Shown here piece by piece: positions 21,673-29,711 of a stretch of DNA of 59,463 bases. Within the stretch, counting starts at the first letter, position 1. Each line of letters begins with the position of its first letter. The notes under the pieces are model-generated. The model was given only the letters and a program-made list of their open reading frames with translations. It was not told the origin of the DNA and did not search any database. A program made the translations under genes and the position numbers. Source of the DNA: Pseudomonas putida W15Oct28 (GTDB lineage Bacteria; Pseudomonadota; Gammaproteobacteria; Pseudomonadales; Pseudomonadaceae); the NCBI RefSeq assembly GCF_000708715.2, contig NZ_JENB01000034.1, positions 1 through 59,463 on the forward strand, in the 5' to 3' direction.

Positions 21673-22281
21673 ATGAATGATCTATTTACCCGGCGCGCGG
21701 TTGTCGCCGGGATGGGCGTTCTCGGGCTTGGCCTGCTGGCAGGCTGCAGCCCGGCCCGTGGGCTCGAGTTCAAGTACGGCAAGAACATGAGCAACGAGAT
21801 CCTTGGGCGCAAGTTCCGCCTCAAGGACCCCCAAGGCAATGTGCGCACCCTGTCGAGCTTCTACGGCAGCATGCCGATGATCTTCTTCGGCTTCACCCAG
21901 TGCCCGGCGGTTTGCCCGACTACCCTGGCGCGCGCGGCACAAATCCGCAAGCTGCTGCGCGGTCGTGACCGCGACCTGTTCCAGGTGGTGTTCATCACCC
22001 TGGACCCGGAGCGCGACACCCCCGAAGTGCTCGATGCCTACGTCAAGGCCTTCGACCCGTCGTTCACTGCACTCACTGGCACCCCCGAAGAAATCGCGGA
22101 AGTGGCCAAGGAGTTCAAGGTGTTCTACGAGAAGGTCCCGGCCGGTGACACCTATACCATTTCTCACTCGTCCACCAGCTACGTCTACGATACGCGTGGC
22201 ACCCTGCGCCTGAGCCTGGGCCATTCCCTGAATGCCAAGGAATGCGCCGAAGACCTGGTCACCCTGATGGAGATCTGCTGA
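21673..22281 (+). CDS. SCO1/SenC copper chaperone lipoprotein
   Basis: A 202-residue SCO family protein that helps assemble the CuA centre of cytochrome oxidase. A lipoprotein signal ends in LLAGC (Cys25), so it is probably anchored facing the periplasm. The thioredoxin-like domain carries the copper-binding motif Cys77-x3-Cys81 (CPAVC) and the distant ligand His165, as in the family. I chose the ATG at 21673, with AAAGGA upstream. The PCuAC gene starts directly after its stop codon, so the two act together in copper delivery. It follows a structured leader. Confidence 0.95.
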   Translation: MNDLFTRRAVVAGMGVLGLGLLAGCSPARGLEFKYGKNMSNEILGRKFRLKDPQGNVRTLSSFYGSMPMIFFGFTQCPAVCPTTLARAAQIRKLLRGRDRDLFQVVFITLDPERDTPEVLDAYVKAFDPSFTALTGTPEEIAEVAKEFKVFYEKVPAGDTYTISHSSTSYVYDTRGTLRLSLGHSLNAKECAEDLVTLMEIC

Positions 22282-22764
22282 ATGTCGATGCAACCGATCA
22301 AACGCGGCCTGGCTGCCCTGGCACTGATGGGCCTGGCCCTGCCGGCCCTGGCCCAGACCACTGTGAGCGATGCCTGGGTCCGTGCCAGTGTGCCGCACCA
22401 GCAGTCCACCGGTGCCTTCATGACCCTGACCGCCAGCAGCGACAGCAAGCTGGTGAGCGTGGCTTCGCCCGTGGCCAAGACCGTGCAGGTGCACGAGATG
22501 ACCATGAACGGCGACGTGATGGGCATGCGTGAGGTCAAGGCCGTCGAGTTGCCGGCCGGCAAAGCCGTGACCCTGGACCCGAATGGCCTGCATGTAATGC
22601 TAATGGGCCTGAACGATCAGGTGAAGGAAGGCGACAAGGTGCCCCTGACCCTGACCATCGAAGATGCCAAAGGGGCAAAGGAAACACTGGACGTGCAGGC
22701 AGAAGTGCGACCGCTAAACGCCGAGGCTGGCGGTGGGCATGACCACATGCACATGAAGCACTGA
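22282..22764 (+). CDS. PCu(A)C periplasmic copper chaperone
   Basis: A 160-residue periplasmic protein with a signal peptide (about 1-24, ALAQ) and a cupredoxin-like fold. The Cu(I) motif of the family is exact: His71-x10-Met82-x21-His104-x-Met106. An extra metal-binding tail ends the protein (HDHMHMKH). PCuAC passes copper to SCO or directly to the oxidase CuA site. The start codon directly follows the SCO stop (TGAATG), so translation is coupled. A strong terminator follows. Confidence 0.96.
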   Translation: MSMQPIKRGLAALALMGLALPALAQTTVSDAWVRASVPHQQSTGAFMTLTASSDSKLVSVASPVAKTVQVHEMTMNGDVMGMREVKAVELPAGKAVTLDPNGLHVMLMGLNDQVKEGDKVPLTLTIEDAKGAKETLDVQAEVRPLNAEAGGGHDHMHMKH

Positions 22765-22770
22765 CAGACC

Positions 22771-22796
22771 AAAGGGCCGCGCTTAGCGGCCCTTTT
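22771..22796 (+). terminator. Rho-independent terminator of the SCO-PCuAC operon
   Basis: Stem AAAGGGCCGC/GCGGCCCTTT with a 5-base loop followed by TTTTCTTTTT, a canonical terminator on the plus strand. Confidence 0.92.
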
Positions 22797-22827
22797 CTTT
22801 TTCAGCTGTGCCTTTCAGCTGCGTCTT

Positions 22828-23055
22828 TCAGCTACGAAAGCGCGGCAGCGGCCTGTCGAGTGTCAGCGACGTCAGGGTCTTTCGAACCTGGGCCTCATCG
22901 GCCTCCAGTGCCTTCAGGCTGGCGCGGATCTTGCCGGCGGCGGGCACATCGCCCTGCCGGTCGATCCAGTCGGCAATCTCCTTGCAGGCACTGTTCAGGC
23001 AGGCCTGGCGCTGGTTCATCAGCGACAGGAGGGTGGTGAGCTCTCTTTCGGACAT
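22828..23055 (-). CDS. Small hypothetical protein, helical
   Basis: A 75-residue charged protein of predicted helices (SERELTTLLSLMNQRQ, then ADEAQVRKTLTSL) with two Cys near residues 19 and 24, no signal and no membrane segment. I chose the ATG at 23055, because GGAGG lies 8 bases before it; a further in-frame ATG at 23070 would contain that ribosome site. I do not recognise the family. It is convergent with the SCO-PCuAC operon. Confidence 0.7.
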   Translation of the reverse strand: MSERELTTLLSLMNQRQACLNSACKEIADWIDRQGDVPAAGKIRASLKALEADEAQVRKTLTSLTLDRPLPRFRS

Positions 23056-23161
23056 GGCAGGATCCTCCATTCAGCCTTGACAGTGTAGCAGAGGGTAGGC
23101 GGGGCTCCTGCTGCCTTTGCAAGGGGCGTTACGACAGCTGGCTGCTCTAGAGGTGAAGGCT

Positions 23162-24007
23162 TCAGGCGGGTAATACAGATTGAGCGCATGCCTGCCGATA
23201 CGCCCCCGGCGTCACCCCATACGCCTGTTTGAACTGTCGGCTCAAATGGCTCTGATCGGCAAAACCAAGGTCGAACGCCACCTCCGAAGCAACCAGGCCG
23301 CTTTTCAGCATTTCCCGGGCGCGTGCCAGGCGCCGCTGCTTCAGCCAGGCATGTGGCGGCAGGCCGGTGGCCTGGCGGAACACCCGGGCGAAGTGGAAGG
23401 GCGACAGGTTGACGGCCGCCGCCAGCGCTTCGAGCGAGGGCGGGTCGGCCAGTTGGCTTTCGAGCAGTTCACGGGCGCGGGCCACGGCCAGTGGTTCGTG
23501 GCCGGGGGCCGAGGGTTCGGCGCATTGCCCGTGGCGTTGCACCAGGGCCAGCACTGCCTGGCGCCAGGCGGTCTGTTGCTGCAGGGCGCTGGCGCCGTTT
23601 TCGGACAACTGATGCAGCTGGCTGAAGGCGATGGCCAGGGCCGGGTCGTGGATCACGCTGTCCTTGAAGCTGGGCATGCCGTGGCGGCCCAGTTCCAGTT
23701 CGTCCAGTACACCGGTGACCCGCTCGTGCTCGGGGTAGAAGCCGCGATAACGCCAGCCCGCCTCATGGGCGGTGGCGCCGGTATGCAGCTCGTCGGGGTT
23801 GATCAGCACCATGCTGCCGACCGGCGCCAGGTGCTCGCTGCCGCGGTGCCAGAAGCGCTGGGCGCCGGATTCGATCACCGTGAACACATAGCCTTCGTGC
23901 ACATGCGGGGCGAAGCGCTGCTGGAAGTAGCGCGCGTGCAGCATCTCGACGTCGCCCAGGGCCGGCGCTTGCCAGAGGTGTGTCTGCTCGCGCAGGGGCG
24001 TGGTCAT
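23162..24007 (-). CDS. AraC-family regulator with cupin sensor domain
   Basis: A 281-residue regulator: an N-terminal cupin-like ligand domain (FAPHVHEGYVFTVIESG, His pair near 35) and a C-terminal double helix-turn-helix (LEALAAAVNLSPFHFARVFRQATG, then EVAFDLGFADQSHLSRQFKQAYGVTPGAYR). It starts inside the end of azlD (ATGA overlap), so it is the last gene of the azlCD-araC operon and very likely controls amino acid export or its own operon. The effector is not known; branched-chain or other amino acids are the obvious guess. Confidence 0.93.
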   Translation of the reverse strand: MTTPLREQTHLWQAPALGDVEMLHARYFQQRFAPHVHEGYVFTVIESGAQRFWHRGSEHLAPVGSMVLINPDELHTGATAHEAGWRYRGFYPEHERVTGVLDELELGRHGMPSFKDSVIHDPALAIAFSQLHQLSENGASALQQQTAWRQAVLALVQRHGQCAEPSAPGHEPLAVARARELLESQLADPPSLEALAAAVNLSPFHFARVFRQATGLPPHAWLKQRRLARAREMLKSGLVASEVAFDLGFADQSHLSRQFKQAYGVTPGAYRQACAQSVLPA

Positions 24008-24318
24008 GCCAGCCAGCTGCGCAGAAGGAAGAAGATCAACATGCTCACCAGCATGCTCAGCAACACGCTGCGGGTCAACAGCACCAGGGCGATGGCCACC
24101 AGTGAACCCAGCAGGTAGGGGTTGAGCAGGCTCAGGTTGAGCTGGTGGTCGGGCATGAAGATGATCGGGCCGCAGATGGCAGTGAGCATGCCGGGCACGG
24201 CAAAGCCGAGAAACTGCCGGGCATTGGAGCTCAGGCGCAAGGGCAGGCGTGGCTCCAGGAACGCGTAGCGGTTGAGGAACACGATGGCGCCCATGGCGAA
24301 AATCAGGATCCAGGTCAT
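24004..24318 (-). CDS. azlD: AzlD-type small subunit of amino acid exporter
   Basis: A 104-residue protein with about four membrane helices, of the AzlD family that pairs with AzlC to export branched-chain amino acids. The opening TWILIFAMGAIVFLNRYAFL and the middle PRLPLRLSSNARQFLGFAVPGMLTAICGPIIF fit the family. It overlaps both neighbours by ATGA, so stoichiometric synthesis with AzlC is likely. Confidence 0.9.
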   Translation of the reverse strand: MTWILIFAMGAIVFLNRYAFLEPRLPLRLSSNARQFLGFAVPGMLTAICGPIIFMPDHQLNLSLLNPYLLGSLVAIALVLLTRSVLLSMLVSMLIFFLLRSWLA

Positions 24319-25007
24319 GTACGTGCTCCGGCAAATTTTTGGCAGATAAACCCGGCGCTCATGCCCAGCAAGCCTGCGGCCACCAGGGCGGCCTCCCAAT
24401 GCCAGTAGCTGAACAGCACCGAGCAGAACAGCGACACGGCTACGCACACCACGGTAGCCAGGTTGCGCACCAGCGGCGCGATCAGGGCGACGAAGGTGGC
24501 GACGATGGAAAAGTCCAGGCCGAGTTGATCGAGGTGGGGAATGTTTTGGCCGAGCAGGATGCCAGCCAGGGTGAACAGGTTCCAGGCGACGTAGAACGTC
24601 AGGCCTACCCCCAGGGCATACCAGCGGTTGAATTGCTGCTGGTCGTACTTGCTGGTCAACGCGAAGAACTCGTCGGTCAGCAGAAAGCCCAGGCCCAACC
24701 GCCAGCGCAATGGCTGGCTGGACAGCACCGGGCGCATCGACAGGCCATACAGCAGGTGCTGCGAGGTCAGCAGCAGGGTGGTGAGCAGGATCGACGCCAG
24801 GTTGGCGCCGCCCTTGAGCATGCCAATGGCAACCAGTTGCGCGGCACCGGCGAAGACGATGGCCGATAGCCCTTGCCCCTGCCAGGCACTGAGGTTGGCC
24901 TCGATGGCCATGGACCCGGCCAGCAGGCCCCAGGGGGCGACGGCCAGGGACAACGGCATGATGGCGATGGCGCCGTGGAGGAAGGCTTGGCGAGCGATGT
25001 GGGGCAT
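24315..25007 (-). CDS. azlC: AzlC-type large subunit of amino acid exporter
   Basis: A 230-residue polytopic membrane protein of the AzlC family. Signatures include GAIAIMPLSLAVAPWGLLAG at the start, the FAGAAQLVAIGMLKGGA helix, and GLGFLLTDEFFAL. With AzlD it forms an amino acid exporter (branched-chain amino acids in Bacillus AzlCD and E. coli YgaZH). I chose the ATG at 25007; the frame runs open upstream into the REP pair, and the ribosome site is weak, so the start is uncertain. It is the first gene of the azlC-azlD-araC operon. Confidence 0.9.
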   Translation of the reverse strand: MPHIARQAFLHGAIAIMPLSLAVAPWGLLAGSMAIEANLSAWQGQGLSAIVFAGAAQLVAIGMLKGGANLASILLTTLLLTSQHLLYGLSMRPVLSSQPLRWRLGLGFLLTDEFFALTSKYDQQQFNRWYALGVGLTFYVAWNLFTLAGILLGQNIPHLDQLGLDFSIVATFVALIAPLVRNLATVVCVAVSLFCSVLFSYWHWEAALVAAGLLGMSAGFICQKFAGART

Positions 25008-25105
25008 GATGGCTGCAATGCGTGTACGAGGCAGGCCAGCATGCCAGACGGGGCGGGGGATGGCTTGAACGATCTTGCTGATCTGTGGGCTGTCGAGCGC
25101 AGTCC

Positions 25106-25226
25106 CTTGTAGGAGCGGCCTTGTGTCGCGATCGGGGCGCATAGCGCCCCCGGCAATATTGGCTGCGAAGCTCAAATCTTGGGGCCGCTGCGCGCCCCGA
25201 TCGCGACACAAGGCCGCTCCTACACA
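25106..25226. repeat. Paired inverted REP elements (class 1)
   Basis: Arms beginning with TGTAGGAGCGGCCTTGTGTC and ending in its reverse complement flank about 30 unpaired bases, with inner GGGGCGC hairpins. They lie between azlC and the gene ending at 25249. Confidence 0.88.
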
Positions 25227-25248
25227 GGGGGCGCGTTAGCTCGGTGTA

Positions 25249-25935
25249 TTACGGATGGCGGGTCAGATGCTGTTGCGCCGTCACGCAGCCGTTGATGTCC
25301 ACGGCTTTCTGCAGCAGGCTCAGGCGGTGCGCTGGGTCCAGGTCGCTAAGCAGGCGGTACACCTCGGCCTGGTAGTCGCGCTGGCGCCCCCACAGCATTT
25401 CCAGGCCTTGTGGCCGGCTGCGGCTGCAGGCCAGGCGGGTGGCCGGTTGCGGGTAGTAGGGGGCGTACACGGTGGCCATGCTGGGGATGGCCTCCAGCGC
25501 TTCGCGGTACTCGCTGCTGGCACTGTAGGGCCGGCACCAGGTGGCGATAGCGGGTGCGGGTGCGGCAAAGCCTTGCTTGAGGCTGGCTTCGAGCAACGGG
25601 CAGGCGGCATCCGGAATTTGCGCGGCGGGCAGGTAAGTCATGTAGTACAGCGCCAGGCGGTACTGCGCGACCGGGTGGCCCAGCTCTACCGACTTTTTCA
25701 ACAGCGCAACCGCTGTCGGCAGGGTGTGGGCCATGGCCTGTCCCTGGCGGCTAAGCTCGGGGTCGGCGCCTACGGCGGTGCGCAGGGTGCTGGTATCGGC
25801 GCCCTGGTTGTCGGCCTGCTCCAGCAGCGGCAAGGCCTGGCGGTAGAGCAGGTCGGCGTGGGGGTCGATGCTCACCTCCAGCGCGTGCGCAGCCAGCGGC
25901 ATCAGGGCGACCAACAGCGGGGGCAGGCGTCGCAT
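25249..25935 (-). CDS. Secreted protein with Sel1-like repeat
   Basis: A 228-residue protein with a signal peptide (MRRLPPLLVALMPLAAHA, about 1-18). The middle contains one clear Sel1/TPR-like helical repeat (TAVALLKKSVELGHPVAQYRLALYYM) and a second weaker one (ACPLLEASLKQG). Such repeats mediate protein contacts. Several Cys in the mature part suggest disulfides in the periplasm. I chose the ATG at 25935, directly before the signal sequence. No specific function can be assigned; it is transcribed alone. Confidence 0.75.
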   Translation of the reverse strand: MRRLPPLLVALMPLAAHALEVSIDPHADLLYRQALPLLEQADNQGADTSTLRTAVGADPELSRQGQAMAHTLPTAVALLKKSVELGHPVAQYRLALYYMTYLPAAQIPDAACPLLEASLKQGFAAPAPAIATWCRPYSASSEYREALEAIPSMATVYAPYYPQPATRLACSRSRPQGLEMLWGRQRDYQAEVYRLLSDLDPAHRLSLLQKAVDINGCVTAQQHLTRHP

Positions 25936-26082
25936 GCGGCTCACAGGCAAGCCCCAGGGGCGGCCAGGCAAAGATGGACGGTTTCGATGTTAATCGCGGT
26001 CAAGCGTACGCCTCGGGAAAATCGGAACGACGGCCTATTCTAGCCACCCAAGGGGGGTGGCCGGAAGACCAGTCGACAACTG

Positions 26083-27165
26083 TCAGACGAGCTTGATCGG
26101 CGTGACCTTGCGTTGAGCGTGTTTTTCCTGGGCCAGGCCAAGCTTGGCGGTAATCACCTTGGCCAGGGCGTTGTTACCCAAATCATTGAGGTGCAGGCGG
26201 TCGATGAACAGGTCTGCGCCGAACACCGGCGAGCTGCTGAGCATGCTGTTCATGTCGTAGCAGGGCACCGGGTCGGCCTGGCTTTTGATGCGGCGGAAAA
26301 AGGCCGAGTGCAACTGGCTGTCGAATGCGCCGTCCAGCAGCCGGTCGAAGTTGGCCGGTTGCTGCTCCAGCGCGGCCAGCATGGCCTGCTCGCCAGCCGG
26401 CAGGGTATCCCGGCACCAGGGCAGCAACGGCTGCAGGATGAAGGTGAGGGTGGCGTGGCTGTCTGCCAGCAGCCGGTCCCACTGACGCAAGGTTCGGCCA
26501 ATGCTGTCGGCAGCGCGAGCCAGGCGCTTTTCCGGCGGCGACAGCGGCCAACTGAGCGGGGCTTCGACCGCAGGCGTGCTCAAGGCCTGGCCGATGCGCC
26601 GCCAGAGTGACTGCCGGCGGGGTGGTGCGGCAGGCTGCATGCCTTCGCTGAAACTGTTGAGAAAGGCCTGGTAGGCCTTGGCGTGCTGTGGGTCGTTGGG
26701 GCTGGCGAGGACTTCGCACAGCGCTTCGTGGGCCAGGCTGTTGAGGCCGCTGAGCACCACCACGTGGCCGAGTTGGCCAAGGCGGTGCTGGTGAGTCAGA
26801 AACATCAGCAGTTCCTGGCCGGCATTGAGCCCGCAACCGGCCAGGCTCAGCCAGACCTCGCCGGTGAGCGCCGACAGGTGCGAGGCCACCGTGTGTTCGT
26901 CGGAGCTGGCGCCGATACCCAGGGCCGTGGAGCCGCCGACCAGCAGGTTGATACGTGAAGCGCCGCCGCGTTCGGCCGCCGAAAAGCGCTTGCCGGCGCA
27001 ATGGCTGTAGCGCAGGCCAAGGGCATCGGTGTTGATGGTGCCAGACCGGTAGCCGGTTTCATGCACGTGCACGGTGTGTGGCGCTCGGCGGCTGCCCAGC
27101 AGCAGAAAGCGCTGGTAGTCCTGTTGCAACGGCGAAGGAGACGGGCTCGTATCAGTCGCTGTCAT
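26083..27165 (-). CDS. SGNH/GDSL-hydrolase-like protein
   Basis: A 360-residue protein without a signal peptide. Block I of SGNH hydrolases appears as LLVGGSTALGIGASSDEHTV near residue 75, where Ser of GGS-T would be the nucleophile. A VVVLSGLNSLAH segment fits block III (Asn), and DRLHLNDLGNNALA near the end gives the Asp and His of block V. Members hydrolyse or transfer acyl esters, often on surface glycans or natural products. The substrate here is unknown. It lies 39 bases upstream of nothing related; the LysE gene ends just before its start. Confidence 0.7.
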   Translation of the reverse strand: MTATDTSPSPSPLQQDYQRFLLLGSRRAPHTVHVHETGYRSGTINTDALGLRYSHCAGKRFSAAERGGASRINLLVGGSTALGIGASSDEHTVASHLSALTGEVWLSLAGCGLNAGQELLMFLTHQHRLGQLGHVVVLSGLNSLAHEALCEVLASPNDPQHAKAYQAFLNSFSEGMQPAAPPRRQSLWRRIGQALSTPAVEAPLSWPLSPPEKRLARAADSIGRTLRQWDRLLADSHATLTFILQPLLPWCRDTLPAGEQAMLAALEQQPANFDRLLDGAFDSQLHSAFFRRIKSQADPVPCYDMNSMLSSSPVFGADLFIDRLHLNDLGNNALAKVITAKLGLAQEKHAQRKVTPIKLV

Positions 27166-27204
27166 GGTCTTTCCTTCTGTTGCACCAGGCGCTTCGCATC
27201 AAGC

Positions 27205-27831
27205 TCAGGCCGCCAGTTCGTTGAAGTTGTACAGCAGGCCGCCGGCGGCGATCAGCAGCAGGGCGACGCCCGAAGCCAGGCTGATCACGCGGTTGCTGCG
27301 CTGCGAGGCGATCTTGCCGATGGCGAAGATGTACAGGCTGAGTACGGCGAAATCGATGGCCACCCACAGCAGCGACAGCACCACCATGCTTTTGCCGAAC
27401 GACTCGGTGATCTGGATGAACTGCGGGAAGAAGGCGATGAAGAAAATGATGTCCTTGGGGTTGGAAATGCCCACCATGAAGCCTTGCAGCAGCCCGCCAC
27501 GCCCGGCCTTGGGGGCCTCGCTCGCCGCTTTCGTGGCTGGCGCCTGCAGGGCGTCCCTCAGCGTGCCCACGGCGATGTAGCCGATGAACAGGCAACCCAG
27601 CAGGCTCATGGTGCTGAGCCATGCCTTGTCGATGGCGGCGCTGGTGAGGATGATCCAGGCTGCGGCGCCGATCAGCACCAGTGAGGCCCAGTTGGTGCCG
27701 ACGGCGGTGAACATGGCCTTGCGCGCGCCGGAGGCAGCCGCGGTGTTGACGATCAATGCCACCACCGGGCCGGGGGTGGCGATGAGCAGCAGGACGGTGA
27801 GGGCGTAGGTGAAGGTGAGTGCGGTATTCAC
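27205..27831 (-). CDS. LysE/RhtB-family amino acid exporter
   Basis: A 208-residue inner-membrane exporter with about six helices. The family signature is ATPGPVVALIVNTAAASGARKAM near the start, followed by the cytoplasmic loop and NPKDIIFFIAFFPQFI in the middle. The chosen start is the GTG at 27831, only two bases after the stop of the YqcI/YcgG gene, which shows an operon and suggests that it exports the product of that enzyme. Longer frames lack a proper N-terminus. Confidence 0.92.
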   Translation of the reverse strand: MNTALTFTYALTVLLLIATPGPVVALIVNTAAASGARKAMFTAVGTNWASLVLIGAAAWIILTSAAIDKAWLSTMSLLGCLFIGYIAVGTLRDALQAPATKAASEAPKAGRGGLLQGFMVGISNPKDIIFFIAFFPQFIQITESFGKSMVVLSLLWVAIDFAVLSLYIFAIGKIASQRSNRVISLASGVALLLIAAGGLLYNFNELAA

Positions 27832-27833
27832 GG

Positions 27834-28631
27834 TCAGTTCTCGATCAGTAAGTCGGGTGTAGCCGGGTGTGCGGCATGTGCGGCATGTGCGTGGAACGGG
27901 CAGCGTGACGGGTTGAGCGAGCCTGTTTCCTGCAGTTGGTACTGCTTCCATTCGTAGTTGTCGGTATCGCCGAAAAAGCCCAGGGTGTCGGGCATGACGC
28001 CGTCGTTGTAGTGGTGCACGCGCTCGCGAATGCGCTCGCGGATGCGTTTGCCACTCTCGGTGTTGGCGTTGGCCACTTCATCGAAGTTCGCCCGTGGATT
28101 GATGACGAAGGTGATGTGATGCCCCAGGTTGCGGCTTTTCATCTGCTGGTGGCCGGGGAAGTTCATGTTGATGAACAAGGGCATGCCGGCATAGCAGAAC
28201 GACCAGCCGTTGTCGTCGGGGTCGGTGGGGATGCCCTGCGGCCAGGGGTGCGGGTCGCGCGCATGCACGCCACGCAACACCTTCCAGGCCAGTGCCTGTT
28301 GTTCGGCCAGGGTGTAATCGGTGGCGGTTTCGAGAAACACCACCAGTGGGCTGCCGATGCGTTGTTTGGGTGTGATCGGGGCGACGGTGCACACGTAGTC
28401 GGCAAGGCCCTGGGCGATGTCATCGGCCAGTTGCTCGGCGCGGGCGAAGAGTATGTGACAGGTTTCGCCGTTGACCGCCTTGCGGCCGAACAGGCAAGGG
28501 AAGTCGGGGTTGGCGAGGATACTGCGAAAGTGTTCTATGGTTTTGAAGGTCCAGTGTTGCGTATTGCATCCATGTTCAACGGCCAGCTCTAGCGCATCCA
28601 GGCGATAGCAATTTCCATATCCCGTAAACAT
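27834..28631 (-). CDS. YqcI/YcgG family protein, possible haem N-hydroxylase
   Basis: A 265-residue cytosolic protein of the YqcI/YcgG family. Recognisable parts are HFRSILANPDFPCLFGRKAV near the N-terminus, the WKVLRGVHARDPHPWPQGIPTDPDDNGWSFCYAG core, and MNFPGHQQMKSRNLGHHITFVINPR. Characterised relatives (DcsA of D-cycloserine synthesis and GntA of guanitoxin synthesis) are haem-dependent N-hydroxylases of arginine-type substrates, so an amino-acid N-oxygenation is plausible here but unproven. It is co-transcribed with a LysE exporter and divergent from a LysR regulator. Confidence 0.82.
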   Translation of the reverse strand: MFTGYGNCYRLDALELAVEHGCNTQHWTFKTIEHFRSILANPDFPCLFGRKAVNGETCHILFARAEQLADDIAQGLADYVCTVAPITPKQRIGSPLVVFLETATDYTLAEQQALAWKVLRGVHARDPHPWPQGIPTDPDDNGWSFCYAGMPLFINMNFPGHQQMKSRNLGHHITFVINPRANFDEVANANTESGKRIRERIRERVHHYNDGVMPDTLGFFGDTDNYEWKQYQLQETGSLNPSRCPFHAHAAHAAHPATPDLLIEN

Positions 28632-28670
28632 GATTTCCCCAGGCGTTAATTAAGTGAACGTTCCAGTCAT

Positions 28671-28711
28671 ATGCAGGCAGGATCTTGGTTATGTTTATTA
28701 TTTACCTGCAT
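28671..28711. promoter_or_regulatory. Inverted repeat in the divergent LysR promoter region
   Basis: ATGCAGG (28671-28677) and CCTGCAT (28705-28711) form a perfect 7-base inverted repeat with a 27-base AT-rich spacer. It sits between the YqcI/YcgG operon and the divergent LysR gene, where a LysR-type regulator would bind. The spacing is wider than a simple T-N11-A site, so two half-sites bound by a tetramer is the likelier model. Confidence 0.35.
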
Positions 28712-28790
28712 TTTCCGAGACGCTCTCGACGTTGTAAAACGCGTGGAACTATGACCTACTATTAGTCTTGTTCATGCTCGGGACGTCGCC

Positions 28791-29711
28791 ATGTCGGAAC
28801 GGATTCAGGCCTTGCACGCCCTGCGTGCCTTCGAGGTGGCCTCTCGCTATGGCTCTTTTACCCGTGCGGCGGAAGAACTGGCCCTGACCCAAGGGGCGGT
28901 CAGCCATCACATCAAGACCCTGGAAGCCCTGTTTGGCTGCGACCTGTTCGAGCGGCGTGGCCCGAAACTGAGCCTGACCGAGCACGGGCGCCTGCTGTCG
29001 CAAGAGCTGAAGGTTGGCTTCAAGATCATCGAAAATGCCTGCGCGTTGCTGCGTCAGGACCGCTACGGCCTGCGCCTGAAGGCGCCGTCAACGCTCACCA
29101 TGCGCTGGCTGTTGCGGGCGCTGGATGCGTTCAAGAAGGCCGATGACAACTGCAGCGTGCAGTTGTCCAGCGTGTGGATGGACATCGACAGCGTGGACTT
29201 CTACTCCGAGCCCTACGACTGCGCCATTCTGTTGGCCAGCGGGCGTTTCCCCGCCGATATCGAAAGTTTCAAGCTGTTCGATGAATGGCTGATCCCGGTG
29301 TGCCACCCGGATTACATGCCACAGGCTCAACCGGCCTTGGCCGACCTGGCCCAATGCGAGTTCCTGCACCCGTCACCCGACCGACGCGACTGGCGGCGCT
29401 GGCTGGCGCGGATGGACGCACTGGAGATCAGCATCGACCAGGGGCAAGTGTTCGATACCCTCGACCAGGGTATTTCGGCTGCCCAGCAAGGCTTGGGCAT
29501 TTCAGTGGTCGATCTGGTACTGGCCAGCACCGACCTGGCCGCCGGGCGCCTGGTCACGCCCTTCAAGCATGCCGTGGCCACCGGCGACGGTTACTACATG
29601 ACCTGGCTAAAGGCCAGCCCAAAAGCGCGGCAAATGCACAAGCTGCGTGACTTCCTGCTGGGCCAGGTTCCACCGCTGGCCTACAAGGACATCAACTACC
29701 TGTACGGTTGA
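28791..29711 (+). CDS. LysR-family regulator, GcvA-like
   Basis: A 306-residue LysR-type transcription factor: an N-terminal winged helix (LHALRAFEVASRYGSFTRAAEELALTQGAVSHHIKTLE) and a two-lobed effector domain. The opening matches the GcvA/AmpR-like branch (TQGAVSHHIKTLE...FERRGPKLSLTEHG). It is divergent from the YqcI/YcgG-LysE operon, sharing a 159-base intergenic region, so it most likely controls that operon. Its end overlaps the end of the next, convergent LysR gene by 20 bases. Confidence 0.95.
   Translation: MSERIQALHALRAFEVASRYGSFTRAAEELALTQGAVSHHIKTLEALFGCDLFERRGPKLSLTEHGRLLSQELKVGFKIIENACALLRQDRYGLRLKAPSTLTMRWLLRALDAFKKADDNCSVQLSSVWMDIDSVDFYSEPYDCAILLASGRFPADIESFKLFDEWLIPVCHPDYMPQAQPALADLAQCEFLHPSPDRRDWRRWLARMDALEISIDQGQVFDTLDQGISAAQQGLGISVVDLVLASTDLAAGRLVTPFKHAVATGDGYYMTWLKASPKARQMHKLRDFLLGQVPPLAYKDINYLYG

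Noticed and set aside
26043..26061. Hairpin GCCACCC/GGGTGGC as a terminator for the SGNH-like gene
   Set aside because: The stem is short, and no T run follows on the minus strand, so it was not listed as a terminator.
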